This document shows positions 9,768 through 18,426 of a stretch of 64,000 bases of DNA, in pieces; within the stretch, counting starts at the first letter, position 1, and the number at the start of each line of letters is the position of its first letter. This DNA comes from Neisseriaceae bacterium PsAf. Its GTDB lineage: Bacteria > Pseudomonadota > Gammaproteobacteria > Burkholderiales > Neisseriaceae. Both the position numbers and the translations under genes were made by a program. The stretch is from contig WNLJ01000015.1 in assembly GCA_017114885.1 (NCBI GenBank), forward strand, positions 62,001-126,000, written 5' to 3'. Below the pieces are notes generated by a model. That model ran no database searches. It was given only the letters and a program-made list of their open reading frames with translations, and was not told the origin of the DNA.

Positions 9768-10604
9768 ATGATACAGTTAAACACTATTGAAGAATTACAT
9801 CATTGGCGATCTAATCTTAAAAATATTGCTTTAGTGCCTACCATGGGTAACTTACACGAAGGACATCTCAATCTCATTAGGGAGGCCAAGAAAAAAGCAG
9901 CTTATGTGGTTGTCAGTATATTTGTTAATCCAACTCAATTTGGTGAAAATGAGGATTTTGGTACTTACCCGAGAACACTTGCTCAAGATATTGAAAAAGC
10001 AGAACAAGTGGGTGCTGATGCTATTTTTTCTCCTTCTGTCAAAGAAATGTATCCTTATATAGAGCAAACCGTTTGGGTCACCCCCGGAGAAATTAGCACT
10101 CAATATTGTGGCAAAACAAGACCAATACATTTTAGAGGAGTTGCGACTGTTGTGGCTAAATTATTAAATATTGTGCAGCCTGAATGGGCATTTTTTGGTA
10201 AAAAAGATTTTCAGCAGTTGGTTATTATCAAACAAATGGTAGAACAACTAAATTTTCGTACTTCTATTATTGGTATCGATACTAAAAGAGATGAAAAGAC
10301 AGGACTGGCACTTTCCAGTCGCAATCAATATTTAAATGCACAACAGCAAGAACAAGCACCTCAGTTATATCAAGCTTTGTTAGAAATAAAAAATCACATT
10401 CTCAATGGTAACAAAAACTTTAATGAACTTTGCCAAAAGGCAATTAAAACACTGTCCAAAAACGGTTGGGATGTTGATTATATAGAAGTTGCCAAGCAAC
10501 ATAATTTGCAATCTGCCACCTGTGAAGATAAAGATTTAGTCGTGTTGGGTGCAGCTAAATTGGGCTCTACTCGATTGATTGATAATATCGATTTTAGTCT
10601 CTGA
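9768..10604 (+). CDS. panC: Pantothenate synthetase
   Basis: PanC joins pantoate and beta-alanine with ATP to make pantothenate, the coenzyme A precursor. The start is set at the ATG at 9768 (MIQLNTIEELHHW), preceded by AAAGGA at 9751-9756. The frame extends 18 codons further upstream, but that part does not resemble the family. Length is then 278 residues, as usual. The HIGH-like nucleotide-binding motif is PTMGNLHEGHL, and the KMSKS-like region is LALSSRNQYL. FGKKDFQQL is also conserved. The gene is transcribed away from rpsB. panB is not in the window. Confidence 0.96.
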   Translation: MIQLNTIEELHHWRSNLKNIALVPTMGNLHEGHLNLIREAKKKAAYVVVSIFVNPTQFGENEDFGTYPRTLAQDIEKAEQVGADAIFSPSVKEMYPYIEQTVWVTPGEISTQYCGKTRPIHFRGVATVVAKLLNIVQPEWAFFGKKDFQQLVIIKQMVEQLNFRTSIIGIDTKRDEKTGLALSSRNQYLNAQQQEQAPQLYQALLEIKNHILNGNKNFNELCQKAIKTLSKNGWDVDYIEVAKQHNLQSATCEDKDLVVLGAAKLGSTRLIDNIDFSL

Positions 10605-10658
10605 TTTTGAAATGATTTTAGAATTGATTGCTTACCTTAAATTTAAATAGAAAAATAA

Positions 10659-11282
10659 TTACGGTTGTCTAAACCATTCATCAATCCAGTTCACCACTTG
10701 TGTGTTAAAACACAAGAATAAATGTGATTGATGAATTCTTTGATACGCTTTAAATTCAGGCATTTCTGTTTCTAAAATCGCCACCAAACCATCATTGATT
10801 TCATCTTTTGGAAACACTCTCATTACCCTATTTTCGATATTAGTCTTGGTGCCTCCTATACTCAATAAAGGTATTTTGGGATTCCATAAGGGGACATTCC
10901 CATCTAAAGAATCTTGCCATGATTTTCCAAGTACAAAAGCTGGCCATTTTTCATGTATCACTTGGCCAAACTGACTGCCTTTATGAGGTGTTCCTAGCGT
11001 AACTACACGACTATTTTCAAATAAATCTGGAAATAAATACTGTAGATAACGAATCATAATACCGCCCATACTGTGACCTACAAAGAAAACAGAATCTTCT
11101 CCTGTAAATTCACGTATGCATTTCTCTAAGTCGCGAGCACCCTCTTCTACTGATTGTTTGAGTGTTGGGTATGATGGACATAGGCAAGTATAACCTAATT
11201 GATGTAATTTTCGAGACAACCAAAACATCACTCGCCCATTGCAAAACAAACCATGTAATAGTACTACTTTTTGAGCATTCAT
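10659..11282 (-). CDS. Alpha/beta hydrolase, lipase-like
   Basis: This is a short alpha/beta hydrolase of about 207 residues. The nucleophile elbow is GHSMGG, with the Ser in the middle, and the oxyanion strand is VVLLHGLFCNG near the N-terminus. The region VTLGTPHKGSQFG is typical of PGAP1-like or triacylglycerol-lipase-like proteins. There is no signal peptide, so it is probably cytoplasmic. The ATG at 11282 is chosen because AGAGAAG lies just upstream; a TTG seven codons earlier is in frame but has no ribosome site. It faces panC tail to tail. Substrate unknown. Confidence 0.8.
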   Translation of the reverse strand: MNAQKVVLLHGLFCNGRVMFWLSRKLHQLGYTCLCPSYPTLKQSVEEGARDLEKCIREFTGEDSVFFVGHSMGGIMIRYLQYLFPDLFENSRVVTLGTPHKGSQFGQVIHEKWPAFVLGKSWQDSLDGNVPLWNPKIPLLSIGGTKTNIENRVMRVFPKDEINDGLVAILETEMPEFKAYQRIHQSHLFLCFNTQVVNWIDEWFRQP

Positions 11283-11334
11283 AGCTTCTCTTTTCAAAAA
11301 CAAAAATAATATACTTTTATTCTAGCATGAAAAT

Positions 11335-11366
11335 AAAAAAGCCCTCGCCCTAGCGAGGGCTTTTTT
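11335..11366 (-). terminator. Rho-independent terminator after the first giant autotransporter
   Basis: A perfect 8-bp GC-rich stem (GCCCTCGC with GCGAGGGC, 11341-11348 and 11353-11360) with a 4-base loop is flanked by six A on one side and six T on the other. It can therefore terminate in either direction. On the minus strand it lies just after the autotransporter stop at 11382. Confidence 0.92.
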
Positions 11367-11381
11367 ATTACGAAACTAAAA

Positions 11382-14300
11382 TTAGAATTCGTATCTATAA
11401 CCAACTGAGTATGATAAGTTCTTGCTCTTAGACTTGTTCTTATCAATTGCATAATTAACAGACGTAGTAATACGAGAGTTTTTATCTAATTTGAATTGAA
11501 CGGTTGGTTTAATTTCAAACCAAGTCTTAGTATCTTTCACAAGACGGTTAGCTTCACGAGAGAAAGTAGTGTTATAACGTTTCAAACCACCTTCACCGAT
11601 TAGCTCATTCTTATCTTCATTTAAGTTTCTATTAGCAGTAATGTCAACGGAAGCTCTCATGAATGCTGAATCATCCGGACAGTCGTCAGAGATTCTAACA
11701 CCTGCAGTGATGTATTCTTGATCACGTTTTTGTTTGTTGAATCTCATCGCTGTACTAGACATACCGTCTTCTTGGAATACATCTACTTCGTAACGATATT
11801 TAGTATAAGCCAACATTGGTGCTAATACCCAAGTGTTACCCAATGAGAACTCATAACCAGTTTCGATACGTCCACCCCAAGTCTTACCATCAGTATCTGA
11901 TTTTTCAACTCTTGTATGTTCACCTAGCGGAATTGAACGTTCAATGTTATCAAATTTAGTAGTACCAGCTGACAACAAGCCGTTAATCCACCATGGACCA
12001 GTTGTATATTGAGCAAAACCAGTAATAGCGAAGTCTTGTTGATCATATTTCAAGTTTTGATGAGGTTTCATTCTACTAATACCCAATGAACCCATCACAC
12101 CAATATCAAGACCTTCTGCTGGACGGTAGCCATAACCAATATTCAAACCGTTATAAACAATCGCATGGTTATTTAATGAACGGTCTTGTTTACTATAACC
12201 ACCAGAAAAACCACCAAATACGTATGATTGACCTTCACCTTCGTATGGTCTTGCATTAATACGAGTCAACTCACTTAATAAATAATCTTGTCTTGCTTTA
12301 GCACCAGTTTCTAATGAACGACTCAAACCAGTCATATACGCAGGTGCGTTAACCGTAGCAATTGCATATTCTGCAATAATACGGTGCATTAAAGCACTTG
12401 GGTGATGCCAGTCAGTATACATATAACGACGTCCATCGTTACCATGATAATAACTATCGCCTTCATCACAGTTTGGTGCTACCTGACCAATAGAACATTC
12501 TGGAACCAATATTTCATCAATACCGTATGGCAATGGATTATCAATTACTTCTCTGAATAAACCATCCACATCTAATTGAACAACATTACCACCTACAACT
12601 TGTTCCACACGGGCATTAACTGCTTGATTAAACCAAGAAATAACATTATTTTGAGCATTGAACATAATATCAAAATAAGCAGCTACTAAGTTTCTAGGAA
12701 TAAATGGATATCGATTGTGAATAGCATTAATATTGTTTTCACGGAAATATTCAATACCATTACCATCAGCAAGATTACCAACACGGTTAGCTGGATCTCT
12801 CAAGAAATTATCCTGAGCTTTCATCAACCAACCACCAACATTAAAGATATCAAATGGTGTACCACCAGTAATCATACCAGTGTCCATCATACCTTCTAAC
12901 ATAACACCAGTGAATGATGTATAAGCAGAACTAGGCAAGTTCAAGACCAAGATAGGACCTTCTGCACCATTATCAATCAACTTTTGAGATAACAACCCAG
13001 GATACAATGCCTTATCATTCAAATATGGTTGATTAGGTTGAGCACCATTAAATACAGTTCCCCAATTAAGTGGGTTGATTAAAGCATATTGAATATCAGC
13101 AGTCACATCGTTACCACCACCCCATACGATGAATGCATCGTCTTTATTGGCAACACCACCATTTCTTTCTAAATAGCGATCAATTTGTGCTTTTAATGAA
13201 TCTCTATGGATAATCCAGCTCATTGGATCCAATGGGTCATTACGTAATACAGAACCTGACATCGCATAGTTAGCACCACCAAAACGTTCTGGTGTTACAA
13301 CCTTACCACTCAATGCCAATGATAAATATGAGTTATAGAGTACATATGGATTACCATCTCCCATATAGACAGAACCACGACCAAATGAACCAGTATCTGA
13401 TAATGAATCACCAAATGTTACTAAGTTCTTAAATTCAAAATCATCATAATTTGCATCATAGTTGTATTCATGGAAACCATATTTCCAATCACTCCGACTT
13501 GGATTACTAGACATTCTCCAAGATAAAACACTACCCATACCAGAGATAATTGGTGCATAGGATAATCCCATAGAAGGCACAGCTAAACTCAACGAAGGTC
13601 CAATTGAAGAACTACTAGGTAATCCAACAGATACTAAAGGTAATGCACTACTAGCTAGTAAAGGCAATCCACTACTTAATGATGGACCAAATGACGATAA
13701 TGCACTTCGCAACAAGTTAGTAGCAAATGATGAAGCAGCCCTTCGACCCAAACTTGTCAACACACTGGATACAGGATCTCCTGGAGTCACAGAACCAAGA
13801 TCAAACGAACCAGTACCTGGTAATGGGTCAGCCAATGTTACCACGTTCTTAGACTCAAAATCCTCACCATCCGTATCATAATCGTATTCATCATTAGCAC
13901 CATAGTCCGTATCATGGTCATATTCATAACTCACGTCTACACCATCACCGTATTCATAAGTCACATCTACACCATTGCCGTATTCATAACTCACATCTAC
14001 ACCATTGCCGTATTCATAACTCACATCTACACCATTACCGTATTCATAACTCACATCTACACCATTACCGTATTCATAACTCACATCCACACCATTGCCG
14101 TATTCATAAGTCACATCAACATCATAGCCATATTCATTGAAACCGTATTCCCAAACGCTCTGATTTGGATTAGACATTCTAAAAGGTAAAGCACTACCCA
14201 CACCGGAGATAATTGGTGCATAAGATAATCCCATAGAAGGTCCAACTAAACTTAGTGAGGGTCCAATTGAACTACTAGGTAAGCCACTAGATACTAAAGG

Positions 14301-17300
14301 CAATCCACTACTTAATGATGGATTTGTTGATGATGCAATTCCCAACGAACTAGCCGCAGGTAATGATTCAAATGGAGCCGAACTTGCCAACGCGCTAGAT
14401 ACAGGACCTGCCGAAGTTAAAGAACCCAATGCAAGACTAGGTACTGAACTAGAAACAGGAATTGATGAAGACGAAACTAATGGCAATGAAAGCGGAGCTG
14501 AACTAGATGCTGGCAACGATGATGTTAGAGCTGAACTCTCACCTAGTGAAGACATTAGAGAGGAAGGAACTACCGACAACGAAGTAGAGCTACTAGTCAC
14601 TGCAGCAGACGATAAGTTCGCAAAACCAGATATTGCACTTGGTACACTAGAAGCTGAAGAAGCTGAAGATACCGGTGCCATTATTGAAGTAGATGACAAT
14701 GGTGCACTTGCAACTGAAGAAACCGAACTAGACACTCCAGAAGAAGAACCTGCGACAGATGATGGAACTGCTGAAGCTGCCGATACAGCAGGTACGGCCA
14801 ATGGCAACAAGCTAGGTATTGCTGAAGACAAAAAGCTAGCAGGCAAAGAGCTTGATGCTACTGACGATGCAAATGAAGTCACTGAAGAAACACCAGATGC
14901 CAAAGCAGGAACACTACTCAAAGAGCTTGATGATGCTGCAGATGAAGCTGGTCCAGATGACAAAGGAGCCAATGAGCTTGATAACGACACTGCACTCGAT
15001 CCACTCGAACTCAACGCACTAATTACACTTGGTGCAGCCATACTAGAAGATATTCCAACAGAAGACACTAGCGGCAATGAACTTGATCCAGATGACAACA
15101 ATGGCAACGAAGATGCTGAAGAACTTACTGCCAAAGAGCTAGCTGGAATAGATGAAGACACTTGACCTAGTGACGACGGAATTCCAGACGATGAAGGAAT
15201 TGAAGTCAATACGTGTTGTGACGATTGGCTAGCTAAACTTCCACTACTCACACCTGGTAATATCGAAGAAGACAAACCAAAAGGAGTAGAAGACGACAAT
15301 AGGAAACTAGAAAATAAATCAGAAGGCAAACTTGCTAATTGTACTGACCAGCTCACAGGAGCCGAAGCCGAAAACACAGCCATACTTCCAGATTGCAACG
15401 AACTTACTGAAGAAGATTGTCCCGCTATACTAGACGAAACAGACGGAGCTACTAACAACAAACTAGGTACTGATGTTAATAATGAAGACAATGCCAAACT
15501 ACCAGTGAACGATGATGAAACTGACGACACCAACGCAGGAACAATCGAAAATGATCCTAATGACGACAATGAAGTAACAAACGATGAAGGCACACTAGAT
15601 AATTGGCTTGAACTACTTAATGCTGACGAACTTGAGTTAGCTATCGATGATGCAGCTAAAGAAAGAGGCAAGAATGACGTTACTGAAGAAGGGGCCAAAG
15701 AACTTACAGCTGATGAAGTAGTTGGTAGTGAACTAAGAGACGTACTCACAGAAGAAATACTTGGCACGCTACTAAGACCCAACAAAGTACTTGCACTTAA
15801 CGAACTTGGTACTGAAGAGAATGAAGCCAAACTACCTGCCAATGGCCCTAAACTCAAGGCACTAGTCACTGACCATGGCGCCAAGCTAGAAGCACCCAAT
15901 AAAGAACTTAAAGCTGGCAGCGATGACAATGCAGAACTGCTCACTGATGCAGAGTCAGCAACTGAATTAACCACTAAACTAGAAGCAGGAACAGAGCCAG
16001 AAGAAAGAGTCGCACTCAAAGACGGTGCTATTGACAATAAACTACTTGTTCCTGAAGACAATGCAGACAGGCTAACAGGTACTGATAGACTTGCAAGGAT
16101 CGAAGACAATCCAGCAACAGATGAACTTACCGCACTTATACTATTGGGTATTCCTGACAACGAAGCGAGTAAGCCAACACTAGACAATACCGAAGCAACA
16201 GCTAATACAGAGTTCACTGATGAACTAAGTGGTGCCAATGAAGTAAATGGCAATGAAGCTGAAGAAGATAAAGCACTAGATGAAATGAACGGACCTGAAA
16301 TCAAAGCAGGAATACTGGAAAGTGACAACACTGGTGAAGATAAACTAAACAACGTAGAAGTTGCACTTGCCAAACTATTTGCTAAAGCACTAGTAGCTAA
16401 TGATGATGCAGGAACACTACTTGCCAAAATTGAAACAGCTGATGGCAATGACGGAACACCACTCAATAATGAAGATGATCCCAATGAATATGAAGAAACA
16501 CCTGCACTTGAAGACGGCACACTAGATAATGCCTGAAAAACTGGACTACTAGATAACAATGGAACTCCTACTGAACCACTCAATGAACTTGCAAGCAAAC
16601 CAGAAGACAGCAAACTTGAAATAGTAGCTGACACTGAAGAACTCAAAGGCAAGCTAGATGATGACAATGCAGAACTTAAAGGAATAGCACTTACAGCACT
16701 AGACACCAACGCTGGTATCGCAGAAGAAGCTGATACCATCGAACTTGGTACTGAACTCGCAGCCAAGGATGAAGGAATCGAACCAGATGGCACTAAGCTA
16801 GAAGAAATTGCTGCACTAGAAGACAAAGGTACACTAGATAGTAAACTAGGAATACTCGACGGCATCAAAGGAATACCAGAACTTGAAGACAAACTTGATA
16901 AAACACCACTAACTGATGCGGGTATAGAGCTAGTCAAACTTGACAACGCCAACGACGAATTCACGACCGACGACAATCCCACTGAAGATGACAAAGGCAC
17001 CGAAGAACCTAAAATAGTCGCCGAAATAGAACTAGGCAAAGCAATAGAAGTACTAATTGCACTAGGAATACCTAAAATCGAAGAAGATGTAAAACTCACT
17101 GTAGAAGTAATGGAGTTAACTGAAAATAACACAGATGAAATAGGAGCCAAAGATGAACTTAACACAGAAGAAACAGATTCTGGCACACTGGTTATCAACG
17201 ACGATGCTCCAGACAAACTTACTGGCAATGAAGATGACAATAAAGCACTTCCTGAAACCAATGGCAATACACTAGGTAATAAGGAACTTACTGGTACCAA

Positions 17301-17969
17301 AGATGACGATGCTAACGGAGCACTTGAAATAGAAGCAGAACTTGGCACAATACTAGAAATAGAAACCAAAGGTGCTAAAGGTGCTAAAGCAGAAGAACTG
17401 CTTAATGCGGACAAAGGACCAGTAATCGACAAACCAAGAGAAGAAGGAATTGACAAAGATGCTGGCAATGAAGAACTTAAAGACTTAGAACTCTCAATTG
17501 CAGCGGACGGCAACAAAGAACCTAGAATTGATGACAAAGGGACTAAAGATACCAAAGGTGCAGCCAAAGGAATCAACGAAGCTATTTGATTCGGTTGAAT
17601 TGCTCCTGCGAAAGATTGTAATTGACCATGATAACCATCAGGTTTAACCATATCATATAATTGAGGCAAATCCTTGTCATTTTTATCATTGATGATACCT
17701 GTTAAAAACAATCCTGCTTGCAACACACTGGCGATAATTCCACCAGTGTTAGTACAACACCCCTCAACAGCTACATCTTCAGCATTATCCGGCTCATCAT
17801 AAACTGGCTGTTCATAAACTGGCTGTTCATAAGTTGGATAAACACTCGGCTCTCCATCATCACCCGACATTGCAACATTGTAGGATGACGAAGCTGATTG
17901 TGCTGTTGCCATGGTTGCAACACAAGACACGACCAAGGCACTTAGATATTTTTTATTAAATTTTTGCAC
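11382..17969 (-). CDS. Giant Ser-rich autotransporter with GDSL esterase domain (copy 1)
   Basis: A secreted surface protein of about 2195 residues. The start is set at the GTG at 17969, because AGGAGTGCAAAA directly precedes it; an in-frame GTG at 17996 would put that ribosome site inside the gene. Order of parts: a signal peptide ending near ATMATAQSA; Pro/Tyr-rich linker (YEQPVYEQPVYDEP); a module with CC near residue 70 and a hydrophobic stretch; about 1100 residues rich in Ser, Leu, Ala, Pro and Val; a 10-residue repeat (YEYGNGVDVS); a second short Ser-rich part; then a GDSL hydrolase with GDSLSDTG near residue 1520, GGGND near 1618 and the Asp-His motif DWHHPSALMH near 1851; then a beta-barrel from about 1913 ending in SVGYRYEF with the usual terminal Phe. 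The catalytic Ser, Asp and His are all present, so the esterase may be active at the cell surface. It is a tandem paralogue of the next gene. Substrate unknown. Confidence 0.9.
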   Translation of the reverse strand: MQKFNKKYLSALVVSCVATMATAQSASSSYNVAMSGDDGEPSVYPTYEQPVYEQPVYDEPDNAEDVAVEGCCTNTGGIIASVLQAGLFLTGIINDKNDKDLPQLYDMVKPDGYHGQLQSFAGAIQPNQIASLIPLAAPLVSLVPLSSILGSLLPSAAIESSKSLSSSLPASLSIPSSLGLSITGPLSALSSSSALAPLAPLVSISSIVPSSASISSAPLASSSLVPVSSLLPSVLPLVSGSALLSSSLPVSLSGASSLITSVPESVSSVLSSSLAPISSVLFSVNSITSTVSFTSSSILGIPSAISTSIALPSSISATILGSSVPLSSSVGLSSVVNSSLALSSLTSSIPASVSGVLSSLSSSSGIPLMPSSIPSLLSSVPLSSSAAISSSLVPSGSIPSSLAASSVPSSMVSASSAIPALVSSAVSAIPLSSALSSSSLPLSSSVSATISSLLSSGLLASSLSGSVGVPLLSSSPVFQALSSVPSSSAGVSSYSLGSSSLLSGVPSLPSAVSILASSVPASSLATSALANSLASATSTLFSLSSPVLSLSSIPALISGPFISSSALSSSASLPFTSLAPLSSSVNSVLAVASVLSSVGLLASLSGIPNSISAVSSSVAGLSSILASLSVPVSLSALSSGTSSLLSIAPSLSATLSSGSVPASSLVVNSVADSASVSSSALSSLPALSSLLGASSLAPWSVTSALSLGPLAGSLASFSSVPSSLSASTLLGLSSVPSISSVSTSLSSLPTTSSAVSSLAPSSVTSFLPLSLAASSIANSSSSALSSSSQLSSVPSSFVTSLSSLGSFSIVPALVSSVSSSFTGSLALSSLLTSVPSLLLVAPSVSSSIAGQSSSVSSLQSGSMAVFSASAPVSWSVQLASLPSDLFSSFLLSSSTPFGLSSSILPGVSSGSLASQSSQHVLTSIPSSSGIPSSLGQVSSSIPASSLAVSSSASSLPLLSSGSSSLPLVSSVGISSSMAAPSVISALSSSGSSAVSLSSSLAPLSSGPASSAASSSSLSSVPALASGVSSVTSFASSVASSSLPASFLSSAIPSLLPLAVPAVSAASAVPSSVAGSSSGVSSSVSSVASAPLSSTSIMAPVSSASSASSVPSAISGFANLSSAAVTSSSTSLSVVPSSLMSSLGESSALTSSLPASSSAPLSLPLVSSSSIPVSSSVPSLALGSLTSAGPVSSALASSAPFESLPAASSLGIASSTNPSLSSGLPLVSSGLPSSSIGPSLSLVGPSMGLSYAPIISGVGSALPFRMSNPNQSVWEYGFNEYGYDVDVTYEYGNGVDVSYEYGNGVDVSYEYGNGVDVSYEYGNGVDVSYEYGNGVDVTYEYGDGVDVSYEYDHDTDYGANDEYDYDTDGEDFESKNVVTLADPLPGTGSFDLGSVTPGDPVSSVLTSLGRRAASSFATNLLRSALSSFGPSLSSGLPLLASSALPLVSVGLPSSSSIGPSLSLAVPSMGLSYAPIISGMGSVLSWRMSSNPSRSDWKYGFHEYNYDANYDDFEFKNLVTFGDSLSDTGSFGRGSVYMGDGNPYVLYNSYLSLALSGKVVTPERFGGANYAMSGSVLRNDPLDPMSWIIHRDSLKAQIDRYLERNGGVANKDDAFIVWGGGNDVTADIQYALINPLNWGTVFNGAQPNQPYLNDKALYPGLLSQKLIDNGAEGPILVLNLPSSAYTSFTGVMLEGMMDTGMITGGTPFDIFNVGGWLMKAQDNFLRDPANRVGNLADGNGIEYFRENNINAIHNRYPFIPRNLVAAYFDIMFNAQNNVISWFNQAVNARVEQVVGGNVVQLDVDGLFREVIDNPLPYGIDEILVPECSIGQVAPNCDEGDSYYHGNDGRRYMYTDWHHPSALMHRIIAEYAIATVNAPAYMTGLSRSLETGAKARQDYLLSELTRINARPYEGEGQSYVFGGFSGGYSKQDRSLNNHAIVYNGLNIGYGYRPAEGLDIGVMGSLGISRMKPHQNLKYDQQDFAITGFAQYTTGPWWINGLLSAGTTKFDNIERSIPLGEHTRVEKSDTDGKTWGGRIETGYEFSLGNTWVLAPMLAYTKYRYEVDVFQEDGMSSTAMRFNKQKRDQEYITAGVRISDDCPDDSAFMRASVDITANRNLNEDKNELIGEGGLKRYNTTFSREANRLVKDTKTWFEIKPTVQFKLDKNSRITTSVNYAIDKNKSKSKNLSYSVGYRYEF
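13921..14130 (-). repeat. 30-bp tandem repeat coding for YEYGNGVDVS units
   Basis: Six well-conserved 30-base units begin at 13921, 13951, 13981, 14011, 14041 and 14071; a degenerate seventh starts at 14101. Each encodes ten residues of the type YEYGNGVDVS, with a D for N and T for S as the main variants. The array lies inside the first autotransporter, between its two Ser-rich parts. There are no spacers, so this is not CRISPR-like. Because the unit is a multiple of three, copy-number change would keep the frame. Confidence 0.97.
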
Positions 17970-18426
17970 TTTTGCACTCCTAATTTTAGTTAACACTACT
18001 TTTCATAAAACTTTAATAAACTAATTGTTTTTAGTATCAATTGAAAAACAACTAATCAATTTCTCAAATTAACCGCTTGATTACTACTTAACCGCTTGAT
18101 TACTACTACCCTTTGTACAATCAACCCTCATTAATATTAAATACGGATACAATTACATATGCTAAGAGTATACAATAATCAGCAGTAATAACCAAATCAC
18201 TTTACCATTTTTTTACCACTGACATTCTACCTCACCCAAAAAATAATTTGTTATTGACTCTTTTCCCAAAATTTATTTAAAAATAAAATCAATAAGATAC
18301 AATGACTCTATCCTTTTAAAATAACTCCTCTTGAACCCAATAAAACTCTTGTATCAAAATAACAACAAGCATAAATTAATTCAACCTATATATGCTAATC
18401 CCTTAAAGTAAATCTCCTTACCCCCG
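17970..18426. other. Gap between the two giant autotransporters
   Basis: This 457-base AT-rich gap must hold the promoter of the downstream autotransporter (copy 1) and the 3' end of the transcript of copy 2. I see no gene, no clear terminator hairpin and no consensus promoter pair. The one structured element is the 19-base tandem duplication at 18069-18106. The ribosome site of copy 1 (AGGAG) lies at the proximal end of the gap. Confidence 0.6.
18069..18106. repeat. 19-bp perfect tandem duplication
   Basis: The 19-mer TTAACCGCTTGATTACTAC occurs twice head to tail (18069-18087 and 18088-18106), about 100 bases upstream of the copy 1 start. It lies in the presumed promoter region, so it could alter spacing or duplicate a binding site, but no function can be shown. 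Confidence 0.9.

Noticed and set aside
13921-14130. Regular 30-base repeats considered as a CRISPR array
   Set aside because: Units are directly adjacent without spacers and are in frame within a coding gene; no cas genes nearby.
15505-16536. Long open frame (343 codons) on the plus strand inside autotransporter copy 1, rich in Asp, Glu, Asn and Leu
   Set aside because: It is the mirror of the Ser/Leu/Ala-rich coding region; the biased codon use removes stops on the opposite strand. No ribosome site, no recognisable domain. The same applies to 17110-17589.
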